Source: Cryomorphaceae bacterium (GTDB lineage Bacteria > Bacteroidota > Bacteroidia > Flavobacteriales > Schleiferiaceae). Taken from it: a stretch of DNA of 39,562 nt. The DNA lies in assembly GCA_011525035.1 (NCBI GenBank), contig WTIZ01000033.1, positions 6,182 through 45,743 on the forward strand. Reading direction: 5' to 3'. The position numbers and the translations under genes are program-made. This document shows positions 24,624 to 34,286 of this stretch, piece after piece (the first letter of the stretch is position 1; every line of letters starts with the position of its first letter). The notes below the pieces were generated by a model that was not told the origin of the DNA, made no database searches, and worked only from the letters and a program-made list of their open reading frames with translations.

Positions 24624-25499
24624 TTATGATTCAGAGTAGAGTGTAAAGCGCCAGAGTCCTGGGCCAAAGTTTACTTCAATTTCCATGTAACGGTCACCAG
24701 CAACATCCGTCATAGACAGAATGTCGTAAGTAATCTCTGTCTGAGGTGTGCTTACCTCTGCACCATTAGCTACTTTGTGTAGACCTAAGAAAGCACCGGT
24801 ACCAACCACCTTGATTTGATCCGGGTGATCGTTGTTCGCTGGAATTACCTGGTAACCGTGCGTACCGCTCTTCCAGCCTTCCAAAGTACCAGTGAGCATG
24901 TTTTCATTGAAACATCCTTCTGGCGAGAAGCCGAAGATTGGTTCGCCCCAGAAATCTCCGTTGGCATTGTACACCATATCACCGTCTGCTGTGAAAGTCC
25001 ATTCGTCGTTGTAAGTACATGGACGACCGTTAGCCGCGCCGTTTCCGTCGATAGCCCACCACGTAGCGCCGTCGGTAGAACCTACCCACAAAGAGCCTGC
25101 TTGAGGAGCGAGCTTCCATGTTCTTTCGTCACATTCAGTTAACCACTCAATGGCACCAACACATGGAGGTGGACCTTCTTTAAAGATCTCTACAGTACCC
25201 GTTGCGGTTGCAGATCCCCCTTGGTTAAAGACAGTGTGTTTTACATTGTAAACACCGATAGAACCGATGAATACATCAACAGTCTCACCTGTGTATGTTC
25301 CAACGCCTTCAATCTCCCACGAGAATAGGAATGGATCTCCGGTTGAATTTGATGTAAACTGTACATTGTTACTATCAATGTATGTCATTGTATAGTCCGC
25401 TTGAGGCAAAGCTCCAAGCTCTGTATGACCAGCTTCACTCGGCTCACACGCAATGAAACCAACGGCTAGTACTGCGAATAATGCGATTCTCTTCAACAT
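24624..25499 (-). CDS. PKD-domain surface glycan-binding lipoprotein (SusE-like position)
   Basis: Predicted outer-leaflet lipoprotein, 291 residues, with lipobox FIAC and C18. Residues about 30-110 form a PKD-type Ig fold (YTMTYIDSNNVQFTSNST, FSWEIEGVGTY). Residues about 113-291 are an uncharacterised beta-rich domain with many Trp (ERTWKLAP, GATWWAIDG, NDEWTFTADG, GPGLWRFTL), suitable for stacking on sugar rings. No catalytic motif was seen. Its place directly after susD (11-base gap) is the usual position of a SusE/SusF-like surface glycan-binding protein. The binding role is inferred from position and composition. Confidence 0.82.
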   Translation of the reverse strand: MLKRIALFAVLAVGFIACEPSEAGHTELGALPQADYTMTYIDSNNVQFTSNSTGDPFLFSWEIEGVGTYTGETVDVFIGSIGVYNVKHTVFNQGGSATATGTVEIFKEGPPPCVGAIEWLTECDERTWKLAPQAGSLWVGSTDGATWWAIDGNGAANGRPCTYNDEWTFTADGDMVYNANGDFWGEPIFGFSPEGCFNENMLTGTLEGWKSGTHGYQVIPANNDHPDQIKVVGTGAFLGLHKVANGAEVSTPQTEITYDILSMTDVAGDRYMEIEVNFGPGLWRFTLYSES

Positions 25500-25510
25500 A
25501 ATTCTAAATT

Positions 25511-27025
25511 TTAGTATCCAGGATTCTGGGTTAATACTCCTTGACTCGCGTCAATCTCTTGCTGAGGGATCGGTAGGTATTGGTGTGTTGACAACACGAA
25601 ACCTTGATCTCCTAAGACCTCTGTCGCTTTACCTGTTCTAAGCAAATCGAAGAAACGGTGTCCTTCAGTCGCAAGCTCAAATCTGCGCTCCTCGTAGATG
25701 TCTTCCAACAAATCAGAACCAGTTGAAGACACAGGAGACAAGCTTACACGACCACGTACTTGGTTGAGGTATGAACGAGCTGTTCCTTCTGAACCGCCGC
25801 TACGAACCAAACCTTCTGCAGCCATCAATAGAACATCTGCGTATCTGATTTCACGAATATTATTACCCCAGTTCAATGCTGGATCACCGTCAGGTGCAAC
25901 ATTAGAAGCAATAGGAGCATACTTTCTCATGAAGTAACCTGTGTTTTGGTAACCCGGTGTGTATTCTGCACCTGGAAGAGAGGCAGCATTGATAATCGTC
26001 TGTCCGTAACGTGGATCGTTGGCCATATCAGCCTGCAACTCTGTAGAAATAGGACAGAATCCCCAACCAGTAGCATATGTCGGTCCGTTGTAGTCACGCA
26101 TACCGATGAATTGAACACCTACGTTACCTTCACCGCCACCCCAGCCGAATGAACCCCAGTCAGATGCTGAGTTTTCGCTGTACGTGATTTCAAAAACACT
26201 TTCCGAAGACCACTCGCCTTCTTTTGTCCATAGGTCTGCGTAGCTCGATAGCAATTGGTACTCACCAGAGTTGATTACGTCCTCACACAATGAAGCAACT
26301 TGGCTCATTTTAGACTCGTCGTTCTGGAACAAGTATACACGAGCAAGTAATGCTTGTGCTGCACCTTTAGTTACACGACCCAACTGGTTTTCAGAAACTG
26401 AAGTTGGCAATACACTAATTGCATCCTCAAGATCAGAGATGATCAACGGGTAGATGCTTTCTGGACCTACCTGCTCTACAGTGTAGTATTCAGAAGCTCC
26501 TAGCGTATGGTCAATCAATGGCACGTTTCCAAATAGGCGAACCAAATCGAAGTAGAATTTCGCACGAAGGAATTTAGCTTCACCTTTAGTTCTTACTCTA
26601 AAAGACTCTGCTGCTTCCTCTATACCGTCAATCTTCTCCAAGTATAGGTTAGCTCTGTAGATGCCTTTGTAGCACTTTCTCCAAAAACCACGTTGAGGAC
26701 CTAGGTTAGGTGTCAACGTGAAGTTGTCGTAAGCAACCCATGAAGGCTGATCCGACGCATCGCTACCTCCTGCATATGTATCGTCAGAAGCAACATTCTG
26801 CAAGAAGCGGAACATGGTGAATCCGTACTGATCGTTCCACTGAAGAACATCATAGATACTTACCAAAGCTTCAAAAGCCTGGTCTTGATTTTGGTAATAG
26901 TTCACCTCCAATACACGACCTACAGGACGCGTATCTAGAAAGTCCTTAGAACAAGAACCCAATACTAGGGTCAGCGCCAGCGTGAGGCTTACCCAAATGC
27001 TTTTTGTGTGGTTTAACTTATTCAT
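25511..27025 (-). CDS. SusD/RagB-family surface glycan-binding lipoprotein
   Basis: Lipid-anchored lid of the SusCD importer, 504 residues, normal for the family. Lipobox VLGSC with C25, followed by the typical SKDFLDTRPVG start. TPR-like helices follow, including EAKFLRAKFYFDLVRLFGNVPL at about 149-170, a strong SusD signature. The C-terminal part has the usual LLMAAEGLVRSG, ILEEIYEERRFELATEGHRFFDL-like region and LPIPQQEIDAS near the end. It starts 7 bases after susC ends. It binds and delivers oligosaccharides; laminarin-type glucan is inferred from the neighbouring GH16. Confidence 0.96.
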   Translation of the reverse strand: MNKLNHTKSIWVSLTLALTLVLGSCSKDFLDTRPVGRVLEVNYYQNQDQAFEALVSIYDVLQWNDQYGFTMFRFLQNVASDDTYAGGSDASDQPSWVAYDNFTLTPNLGPQRGFWRKCYKGIYRANLYLEKIDGIEEAAESFRVRTKGEAKFLRAKFYFDLVRLFGNVPLIDHTLGASEYYTVEQVGPESIYPLIISDLEDAISVLPTSVSENQLGRVTKGAAQALLARVYLFQNDESKMSQVASLCEDVINSGEYQLLSSYADLWTKEGEWSSESVFEITYSENSASDWGSFGWGGGEGNVGVQFIGMRDYNGPTYATGWGFCPISTELQADMANDPRYGQTIINAASLPGAEYTPGYQNTGYFMRKYAPIASNVAPDGDPALNWGNNIREIRYADVLLMAAEGLVRSGGSEGTARSYLNQVRGRVSLSPVSSTGSDLLEDIYEERRFELATEGHRFFDLLRTGKATEVLGDQGFVLSTHQYLPIPQQEIDASQGVLTQNPGY

Positions 27026-27032
27026 GTTTTAT

Positions 27033-30000
27033 TTATTTAAATGTGATGTTCAAACCGATTGTGTTTACTCTCGCTTGAGGGTAAATACCGCGGTCAATAC
27101 CTAGACCTGCACCAATTTCTGGATCAAATCCACTGTACTTCGTAAACGTTAATAGGTTGGTACCTGCGTAGTAAATGCGCATTTTTCTCAATCCTATTCT
27201 TTCAGCTACTGATCCTGTGATGTTGTAGCCCAATTGAAGCGATTTCAAACGGAAGAAACTACCATCTTCAACGTAGAAGTCAGAACTACGAGCGAAGTTT
27301 TTGTTTCTGTCGTCGAAGGTTAGACGAGGGTAAGTATTTGATGTACCTTCTCCAGTCCAACGGTCAATAGCAGTTGCAGGCATGTTTGATGTTGGTAGAT
27401 CGTATCTACGCGTCGCGTTGTAAATGTCATTGCCAAATACACCTTGACCGAATACGTTCAAATCCCAATTCTTGTACTGAATATCTAGCGTAATACCTGC
27501 AGTCCAGTCCGGAGTTGGGTTACCAATCATTGTTCTATCGTCAGCATTGATTTGTCCGTCACCGTTTACGTCAACAAAACGGAAATCACCTGGCATTGCA
27601 CCTGGCTGGATTGTATCACCAGTAGAAGAAGTGTATCCATATACTTCATCCATGTTCTGGAAGATTCCGTCTGTCTGGTAACCGAATAGGTAACCGATTG
27701 GCAGACCTTCTGTGATACGTGTGATCTCAAGACCCTGTGGTCCCCAGCCTGCACCTGTCAAGTATCCTGCGTCGTTACCGATAAGAACAACCTCATTTCT
27801 AATGAAACTTACGTTACCACTTACACCAATAGCAAAGTCCTTGCTGTAAGTTCTGTCGTAACCGAATTCCATGTCGATACCTTGGTTCAACATAGAACCA
27901 ACGTTCGCTGTAGAAGGATCGTTACCAATGTAATCTGGTAGAGGTGGACGTGTCTTCATGTCGTTTGTTTTACGGTTGAAGACATCAAAACCAAATACCA
28001 AGTAGTCGTATGCACGAATCTCAGCACCAACGTTCAACTGTGCAACGCTCTCCCAACGCAAATCAGGGTTAGCTACCTGTGCAGGTGTTGTACCGTTTGT
28101 TAGGATTTCGTTTCTACCAAAGGTGTATGAACGACCACCAATAATTGTTGAAGCGTATTCTAGCGAACCAGCAGCATCACTACCGTTCAAACCATAACCC
28201 GCCTTCAACTTCAACTGGTTGATGTTATCATATACCCAGAAGTCTTCCTTGTGCAGGTTCCAACCGGCAGAAAGTGATGGGAAGTAACCCCAACGGTAGT
28301 TCTGTCCAAATCGAGAAGAAGCATCTGCACGCAATACTGCGGTGGCAACATATTTACCATCGTAGTCGTAGTTCGCACGAGCAAAGTATGATTCAATAGC
28401 ATAGCGCTCCCACTTACCACCGTACACTTGCTCAGAGAGCTCGTTTCTGGCGTAATCAATAGTTGCATCTTGGAAATCTTGTGTAGGAACATCGCGCTTA
28501 TTACCGCCGATGTATCTACCGTTCACTTCCTGAGCACTGTGGCCCGCGAGGTAGCTCATGTTGTGCTTACCAACACTGTGGCTGTAGGTGATTGTATTGT
28601 CCCAAATCCAAGTGAAACCTCTATTGAAGCTTGAGTATACGTTGTTCGTATCCAATAGGTTGGTTGCATTCAAGTAGTGCGACGGAGTGAAACCTTCGTT
28701 ACCCCAGAATGCGAGGTCGATACCCATACTAGAACGCGCTTTCAATCCTGGAAGGATTTCAAACTCCGCGTACGTATTGTTTACAATCTTATCAGCCCAT
28801 CCGTAGTTATTAATGATGCTGTATGCTGCAACTGGATTCACGATCTCAGAAGTTACACGGTTTGAAATACCATAGATACCGCCTTCGTCACGAACCAAAT
28901 TACCTCTCAATACACCGCCTGATGAATACGGCGCTGAAGCCAAGACCGTTGGGTCTGTTTCGTAAAGTGGTGTCAAAGGATCAATGTTGAGTGCGCGACC
29001 TAGTGGTGAACCCCACTCAGTATTCTCAGCAACACCGTTGCTTTGATTGTGCGTATAGGCAACGTTCCAACCAACTGTCAAACGGTCGTTAACATTAGTA
29101 ATAGTATTCAAGCGTGCAGCAAGACGCTCGTAGTACGATTTGCCTTCTGCAACGATACCTTCTTGGTTGAAGTTACTTACAGAAGCGTAGTACGAACCTT
29201 TATTTGTTGCACCAGCGATGCTTACATCACTGCTCTGCATAATTGCATTCGGATTGAATACATGGCTTTGCCAATCTGTACCCTCACCGTACTGTGCTGG
29301 GTTGTCGTAAATTTTTGGCTGACCAGCTGCTGCTGACATCTCGTTCATCAGCGTAGCGTATTCCGTAGCATTCAATACTGGAATTTTCTTCCATGGGTTT
29401 TGAACACCCGTGTATGAAGATACCTTCACCTCCATTCCACGTGCCTTTGAACCGTTTTTCGTAGTAACGATAATTACACCGTTCGCACCACGAGCACCGT
29501 AGATTGCAGCAGAAGCAGCATCCTTAAGTACCTCGATAGTTTCGATGTCACCAGGGTTCAAGAAGTCAATACCTCCTCCGATGATTACTCCATCAACAAC
29601 GTAAAGTGGGTCAGAACCGTTGATAGAAGACGTACCGCGAATACGAATTACCGAACCTGAACCCGGTTGACCTGAACTCTGAACAACACTTACCCCAGAG
29701 GTACGACCTTGGAGTGCGGTTTCGATACGTGGCAATTGAAGGTCTTCAAGATCCTCTGATTTCACGCTGGAGATCGCCCCTGTTACGTTTGATTTTTTCT
29801 GTACCCCATAACCAACAACAACGACCTCATCTAGAGTAGATGCAGCTTGATCGTAGCTTAGTTTTGTGGTAATCTGCTTGTTGTCAGAAAGCGTTACAGT
29901 TTTGCTTTCGTATCCAACGAATGAAATAGATACTTGCGTTCCTTTCGCAACGTCTAGACTCCAGCGGCCGTCCATATCCGTCATAGCAGATTTTTGGCCA

Positions 30001-30140
30001 GCGTTTACAACTGCACCTGGCAAAGGCGAGTTGTCCGCCGCATCTAGTACTACCCCTTTGTACTGAGCGCTCATCGTAAACGAAGAAAGCACAAGAACAA
30101 ATGTTGCAGCAAGCGACATTAAGTGTTTGTTGTTAATCAT
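27033..30140 (-). CDS. SusC/RagA-family TonB-dependent oligosaccharide transporter
   Basis: Outer-membrane importer of 1035 residues. Signal peptide 1-25 (SSFTMSAQ). A carboxypeptidase-regulatory-like domain follows at about 26-105 (KGVVLDAADNSPLPGAVV), then the SusC-type box DEVVVVGYGVQKK. The plug domain (about 115-230) includes SVIRIRGTSSINGSDPLYVVDG and IETIEVLKDAASAAIYGARGANGVI. The rest is a 22-strand beta-barrel ending in the family's aromatic C-terminus (NTIGLNITFK). There is no N-terminal FecR/STN signalling domain, so it does not signal through an anti-sigma factor. First gene of a five-gene operon with a predicted activator site upstream. Confidence 0.97.
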   Translation of the reverse strand: MINNKHLMSLAATFVLVLSSFTMSAQYKGVVLDAADNSPLPGAVVNAGQKSAMTDMDGRWSLDVAKGTQVSISFVGYESKTVTLSDNKQITTKLSYDQAASTLDEVVVVGYGVQKKSNVTGAISSVKSEDLEDLQLPRIETALQGRTSGVSVVQSSGQPGSGSVIRIRGTSSINGSDPLYVVDGVIIGGGIDFLNPGDIETIEVLKDAASAAIYGARGANGVIIVTTKNGSKARGMEVKVSSYTGVQNPWKKIPVLNATEYATLMNEMSAAAGQPKIYDNPAQYGEGTDWQSHVFNPNAIMQSSDVSIAGATNKGSYYASVSNFNQEGIVAEGKSYYERLAARLNTITNVNDRLTVGWNVAYTHNQSNGVAENTEWGSPLGRALNIDPLTPLYETDPTVLASAPYSSGGVLRGNLVRDEGGIYGISNRVTSEIVNPVAAYSIINNYGWADKIVNNTYAEFEILPGLKARSSMGIDLAFWGNEGFTPSHYLNATNLLDTNNVYSSFNRGFTWIWDNTITYSHSVGKHNMSYLAGHSAQEVNGRYIGGNKRDVPTQDFQDATIDYARNELSEQVYGGKWERYAIESYFARANYDYDGKYVATAVLRADASSRFGQNYRWGYFPSLSAGWNLHKEDFWVYDNINQLKLKAGYGLNGSDAAGSLEYASTIIGGRSYTFGRNEILTNGTTPAQVANPDLRWESVAQLNVGAEIRAYDYLVFGFDVFNRKTNDMKTRPPLPDYIGNDPSTANVGSMLNQGIDMEFGYDRTYSKDFAIGVSGNVSFIRNEVVLIGNDAGYLTGAGWGPQGLEITRITEGLPIGYLFGYQTDGIFQNMDEVYGYTSSTGDTIQPGAMPGDFRFVDVNGDGQINADDRTMIGNPTPDWTAGITLDIQYKNWDLNVFGQGVFGNDIYNATRRYDLPTSNMPATAIDRWTGEGTSNTYPRLTFDDRNKNFARSSDFYVEDGSFFRLKSLQLGYNITGSVAERIGLRKMRIYYAGTNLLTFTKYSGFDPEIGAGLGIDRGIYPQARVNTIGLNITFK

Positions 30141-30312
30141 AATCGACCGATAGTTATTTTAAAAGTGTTCGATGTACACTCAAAAGTCTTGAATAGTAAT
30201 TAGGTATACAACCACCCTTACCGGACAAAAACCGGACAGAATTGTTCATTTTCGCCACAAAGTCAATAAAATTAATGCCTGAGAGGACCGGACAGGGTCC
30301 AAAATGGGACAT
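30141..30312 (-). other. susC upstream region
   Basis: 172 bases containing the susC promoter and paired operator (30181-30238). A single extra CCGGACA is at 30288-30294, inside a weak 5-base hairpin just after the S4-domain gene. The remainder is AT-rich without an open frame or recognisable element. Confidence 0.5.
30181..30238 (-). promoter_or_regulatory. susC promoter with paired TGTCCGG activator site
   Basis: Minus strand, in order: TGTCCGG (30238-30232), TTTT, TGTCCGG (30227-30221), 9 bases, TTG (30211-30209), 20 bases, GACTTTTG (30188-30181), then about 40 bases to the ATG. The last two boxes fit the Bacteroidota TTG-N17-23-TAnnTTTG form with one mismatch. The two perfect repeats are 11 bases apart, one helical turn, and sit just upstream of the -33 box, the place for an activator. 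The likely binder is the propeller/LuxR regulator of this locus. Confidence 0.65.
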
Positions 30313-30675
30313 TTAGACGGTGAAATCGTCCAAATCTCGACGGTCTTTCTTCGTAGGTCTACCTAACCCCTTTTTACGGGTTACATTACGTGCTAAACGC
30401 AAAAATTCTTGCTTATCTAGCTCATCCTGAGGGGTAATGTCCTTTATTAAGTCTTCTACGAACTTCGCACCAACCCGACTCTTGGGAATGGACAAAACCT
30501 CAAAGACTTGGTCAAATCCATGACGTTTAATTGTGATTTCATCTCCTACTTTGATTTCACGCGAAGCTTTGACTGGTAGTTCATCCATTAAAACACGCCC
30601 AGAGCGCACATTCTCGCCAGAGAGACTGCGGGTTTTGAATAATCGGACACACCAAAGAAATTTGTCAATTCTCAT
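30313..30675 (-). CDS. S4-domain RNA-binding protein (Hsp15-like)
   Basis: Small basic RNA-binding protein of 120 residues. The start is the ATG at 30673-30675, giving MRIDKFLWCVRLFKTRSL, the standard opening of Hsp15-type proteins. An ATG at 30771 is in frame but would overlap the divergent lipoprotein gene. The S4 domain covers about 1-65 (GRVLMDELPVKASREIKVGDEITIK). The C-terminal tail is rich in Lys/Arg (RKKGLGRPTKKDRRDLDDF). In E. coli, Hsp15 binds stalled 50S subunits carrying nascent chains; a similar role is likely here. Confidence 0.9.
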   Translation of the reverse strand: MRIDKFLWCVRLFKTRSLSGENVRSGRVLMDELPVKASREIKVGDEITIKRHGFDQVFEVLSIPKSRVGAKFVEDLIKDITPQDELDKQEFLRLARNVTRKKGLGRPTKKDRRDLDDFTV

Positions 30676-30728
30676 CAGAGCAAATTTGAAACATTTCGGG
30701 TATTTTAAGGCCTCATTAACACCTAAAT

Positions 30729-31640
30729 ATGAAAAGTAACATTTTCGCGGCCGCATTGTTGGGAGCTGCAACCTTAATCGCCTGTAATAACAGCACTTCG
30801 GAAGCTACTACGGAAGAAACGCCACAGACTATGGAAACCTACAAGAAAGGGTATCAACTCTACACCATTCGCGAAGAAATGGTCAGTGATTCAGCTATCG
30901 AGGCTGCATTGCATGCGACCAAAGAGATGGGCTATGTACAAGTAGAGTCCTTTGGCTACATGCAGGGCACGTTCTTTGGACAAAGTCCAGAGCAATTTAA
31001 AAAGACCATAGATAGCGCTTCATTGAGTTCACCTAGCGGGCATTATATGCCTATGCAATTGGCCATGAACGAGGTGGGTCCTTTGGACACTTCTACCATT
31101 GCGGATATTTTGGATGCTGCAGAGGCTTTGAATCAAAAGTGGGTGATTATACCGTGGATGAGCGATGCATGGAGAAACGCCGAAGGTTACGCGCATTTGG
31201 CGAACTACATGAAAGCGTTAAGCGCGGCATGTAAAGAGCGCGGCATGATCGCCGCTTGGCACAATCATGAATTTGAATTCCAACCACTCGAAGACGGCAC
31301 GGTTCCTTACGACTATCTTATTGAGAATTTAAAAGGAGAAGGTGTGGTGTTCGAAATGGACGTTCACTGGGTGGCTTTTGCCGGAGAAGATCCTGTTAAA
31401 TGGTTCGAGAAATACCCTGGTATGTTCCCATTGTGGCACGTAAAAGATTTCGCTGCAGACACTTTGACTCAGGTTCCAGTAGGTCAAGGAGTCATTGATT
31501 GGGAACGTGTTTTCGCCAACGCTGAACTAAGCGGTATGCAACACTATTATATAGAGCAAGATGTTTGTAGTGCAGACCGTGCATTAGATTGCTTGAAAGA
31601 GAGCATTGACTGGGCGGCAGAACAAGCCTACATGGAATAA
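30729..31640 (+). CDS. TIM-barrel sugar isomerase/epimerase-like lipoprotein
   Basis: A 303-residue predicted lipoprotein with lipobox LIAC (C19) ahead of a xylose isomerase-like TIM barrel (AP endonuclease 2 superfamily). Family features are [21 protein letters not shown], a metal-site strand [28 protein letters not shown] and the final YYIEQD. Such barrels isomerise or epimerise sugars or break down inositol-type compounds, usually in the cytoplasm. Here the lipid anchor places it in the envelope. Related secreted members are common in Bacteroidota, but the substrate is unknown. It starts 53 bases from the divergent S4-domain gene. Confidence 0.85.
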   Translation: MKSNIFAAALLGAATLIACNNSTSEATTEETPQTMETYKKGYQLYTIREEMVSDSAIEAALHATKEMGYVQVESFGYMQGTFFGQSPEQFKKTIDSASLSSPSGHYMPMQLAMNEVGPLDTSTIADILDAAEALNQKWVIIPWMSDAWRNAEGYAHLANYMKALSAACKERGMIAAWHNHEFEFQPLEDGTVPYDYLIENLKGEGVVFEMDVHWVAFAGEDPVKWFEKYPGMFPLWHVKDFAADTLTQVPVGQGVIDWERVFANAELSGMQHYYIEQDVCSADRALDCLKESIDWAAEQAYME

Positions 31641-31671
31641 GCAAAGAACTATACCCAAATACAACCTACTT

Positions 31672-32865
31672 ATGTACGGAGAATTAAAGGACCACTTGCA
31701 AAGAGAATTGGCCGATATAGAAACAGCTGGCCTGTTCAAAAGAGAGCGCATTATTACCACTCCTCAGGATGCGGTAATTAAAACCACTGAAGGAGCCGAG
31801 GTCTTAAACTTCTGTGCCAATAATTACCTTGGACTTAGTTCACATCCACGAGTGCTTGAGGCCGCGCACAAAACGCTCGACACACACGGTTTTGGTATGA
31901 GCTCAGTGCGCTTTATTTGTGGTACCCAGGACATCCATAAGGAGCTCGAAGCGAAGATTGCAGAATTCCTTCATACAGAGGATACCATTCTATATGCTGC
32001 TGCTTTTGATGCAAACGGCGGTGTATTTGAACCCCTCTTAACTGCTGAGGATGCCATTATTTCGGACAGCTTGAACCACGCCTCAATTATCGATGGGGTT
32101 CGCTTGTGTAAGGCAGCGCGTTATCGCTACGCCAACAATGATATGGCAGATCTTGAAAAGCAACTTCAAGCTGCTGAAGGTGCCCGATTCAAAATCATCG
32201 TCACCGACGGTGTCTTCTCGATGGACGGCTACGTGGCACAATTGGATAAAATTTGTGACCTCGCCGATAAGTATGATGCTTTGGTGATGGTGGACGAATG
32301 TCATGCCACTGGATTCATTGGTAAAACTGGTCGAGGAACTGTAGAGCTTAAAAACGTATTGGGTCGTGTGGATATCATTACTGGAACTCTGGGCAAGGCT
32401 TTGGGCGGTGCCATGGGTGGTTTTACCACGGGACGCAAGGAGATAATTGAGATGCTGCGTCAAAAATCAAGACCGTATTTGTTCTCGAATTCTTTAGCAC
32501 CAACCATTGTCGGTGCCTCTATCGAGGTCTTTAACCTTCTTAGCGAAAGCACTGAGCTTCGTGATAAGCTAGAGTGGAACATCAACTACTTCAAAGAAGG
32601 AGTAAAAGCTGCAGGGTTCGATTACAAAGATGGGGATAGCGCCATCGTACCTATTATGTTGTACGACGCTGCGCTCAGCCAAAAATTTGCAGATCGATTG
32701 CTCGAAGAAGGCATCTATGTCATTGGCTTCTTCTACCCTGTAGTTCCCAAAGAGCAAGCGCGCATCCGTGTACAGTTAAGTGCCGGACACGACAAAGCAC
32801 ATTTAGACCGTGCTATTGCTGCGTTTACGAAGGTGGGTAAAGAGCTTGGCGTACTAGAAAACTAA
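31672..32865 (+). CDS. kbl: Glycine C-acetyltransferase (2-amino-3-ketobutyrate CoA ligase)
   Basis: PLP enzyme that splits 2-amino-3-ketobutyrate, formed by threonine dehydrogenase, into glycine and acetyl-CoA. The ATG at 31672 gives 397 residues, against 398 in E. coli Kbl. An upstream in-frame start at 31606 lies inside the previous gene and is rejected. Features: [16 protein letters not shown] start, [45 protein letters not shown], and the PLP lysine K242 in [13 protein letters not shown] (E. coli K244). The match to Kbl is closer than to AONS (BioF) or ALAS. Threonine dehydrogenase is not in the window. Confidence 0.93.
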   Translation: MYGELKDHLQRELADIETAGLFKRERIITTPQDAVIKTTEGAEVLNFCANNYLGLSSHPRVLEAAHKTLDTHGFGMSSVRFICGTQDIHKELEAKIAEFLHTEDTILYAAAFDANGGVFEPLLTAEDAIISDSLNHASIIDGVRLCKAARYRYANNDMADLEKQLQAAEGARFKIIVTDGVFSMDGYVAQLDKICDLADKYDALVMVDECHATGFIGKTGRGTVELKNVLGRVDIITGTLGKALGGAMGGFTTGRKEIIEMLRQKSRPYLFSNSLAPTIVGASIEVFNLLSESTELRDKLEWNINYFKEGVKAAGFDYKDGDSAIVPIMLYDAALSQKFADRLLEEGIYVIGFFYPVVPKEQARIRVQLSAGHDKAHLDRAIAAFTKVGKELGVLEN

Positions 32866-32960
32866 TTTTAACACCTTTTTTAGCGTCTTACACTGTAGTG
32901 AGGTAAACACTCTAAGCAGGGAGGCGTTACTTTTACAGCTTCAATAAAGAGCTTTACAGC

Positions 32961-34286
32961 ATGCTGATCCAAATCGCACAGTTCCTATTGGGACTTTCTC
33001 TACTTATCGTTATCCACGAATTCGGGCACTTTTTACCGGCCAAATACTTTGGCATTAAGGTGTCAAAGTTCTACCTCTTCTTCGATTACAAGTTCTCCCT
33101 GCTGAAAAAGCAGATTGGCGAAACCGAATGGGGTATTGGTTGGATACCACTGGGCGGATACGTAAAGATTGAAGGGATGGTAGACGAAAGCATGGATACC
33201 GAAAACCTCAGTGAAGAGCCTGAAGAGTGGGAATTCCGCGCGAAACCGGCTTGGCAGCGCATCATCGTTTTGACGGGTGGTGTGTTCATGAACTTCCTTA
33301 CGGCGTACTTTATCTATGTATTCCTCTTAATGGGTTATGGCAAGGATTATTTGCCAAACGACTCTTTGGTTAATGGAATCTGGACCAATGAAATAGGTCT
33401 AGAGATGGGTCTTGAAAACGGGGATAAGATTCTTAGAATTGGTGATTATACACCAGAGAGCTACAGCGAAACTGCGCTGGAAATCTTGTTGAGCCAAGGA
33501 GAAGATTTAGTGGTTGAAAGAGACGGCCGCGAAGTGCGCATTCCTATCGCTGTGGAATTTATTGAGGAAATGATCAAGGACAAGAAGTTCCCTGGACTTA
33601 TCAAGCCAAGGATGCCGTATGTCGTTGGTTCCTTCGCAGAAAACAGCTTTGGAGAATCCTTAGGACTGCAGGTGGGAGACAGTATTGTAGGCTTGAATGG
33701 CCAAGAGATGTTGTTTTTCGACCAATACAAAACCGTCTTACCGGATTACGCAGGGGAAGAAGTAAATCTTGCCTACTACCGCGACGGAAAGGCGGATACT
33801 TTGACATTTACACTACCTGAATCGGGTCGTTTGGACGTCTACAATACCACTGCGGTATTCAAATACTATGAGATTAAAAACAAGAAATACAGCTTCGCTT
33901 CAGCCCTTAGCGGTGCTGGTGATGAGGTTGCTGCTAAGTTGGACGGATACATTCGTCAGTTTAAACTCATCTTCAATCCGAAAACCGAAGCATATAAGGA
34001 AGTAGGTGGTTTCTTGACCATTTTACAGCAGTATGAAAAAGCTTGGGATTGGAGACACTTCTGGGAGTTTACTGCCTTCCTAAGCATCATGCTAGGGTTC
34101 TTGAACATCTTGCCAATACCAGCGCTTGATGGCGGCCATGTGGTCTTTACTGTAATCGAAATGATAACCGGGAAGAAGCCTTCGATCAAGGTACTTGAGA
34201 TTGCACAGATGATTGGATTCTTCTTGCTACTTGCGCTGCTCATTTTCGCCAACGGAAACGATGTAATCCGTGCATTATTTGGATAA
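32961..34286 (+). CDS. rseP: Site-2 protease, RseP/RIP family
   Basis: Intramembrane zinc metalloprotease of 441 residues; it cleaves anti-sigma factors or other single-pass proteins and cleared signal peptides. TM1 carries the active site HEFGHF (H19, E20, H23). The third zinc ligand is D390 in NILPIPALDGGH near the C-terminus. One or two PDZ domains lie between, around residues 125-200 and 215-290 (SFGESLGLQVGDSIVGLNGQ). The substrate is unknown. It is followed with no gap by paaD. The 95-base upstream gap holds no recognisable element apart from a short CACT/AGTG repeat. Confidence 0.94.
   Translation: MLIQIAQFLLGLSLLIVIHEFGHFLPAKYFGIKVSKFYLFFDYKFSLLKKQIGETEWGIGWIPLGGYVKIEGMVDESMDTENLSEEPEEWEFRAKPAWQRIIVLTGGVFMNFLTAYFIYVFLLMGYGKDYLPNDSLVNGIWTNEIGLEMGLENGDKILRIGDYTPESYSETALEILLSQGEDLVVERDGREVRIPIAVEFIEEMIKDKKFPGLIKPRMPYVVGSFAENSFGESLGLQVGDSIVGLNGQEMLFFDQYKTVLPDYAGEEVNLAYYRDGKADTLTFTLPESGRLDVYNTTAVFKYYEIKNKKYSFASALSGAGDEVAAKLDGYIRQFKLIFNPKTEAYKEVGGFLTILQQYEKAWDWRHFWEFTAFLSIMLGFLNILPIPALDGGHVVFTVIEMITGKKPSIKVLEIAQMIGFFLLLALLIFANGNDVIRALFG

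Noticed and set aside
30287-30294. Single extra ACCGGACA upstream of susC
   Set aside because: It is unpaired and not in helical phase with the main pair; isolated CCGGACA copies are expected by chance in about 40 kb.
30676-30771. N-terminal extension of the S4-domain protein
   Set aside because: It would overlap the divergent lipoprotein gene and lacks family similarity; the ATG at 30675 gives the standard MRIDKFLW start.
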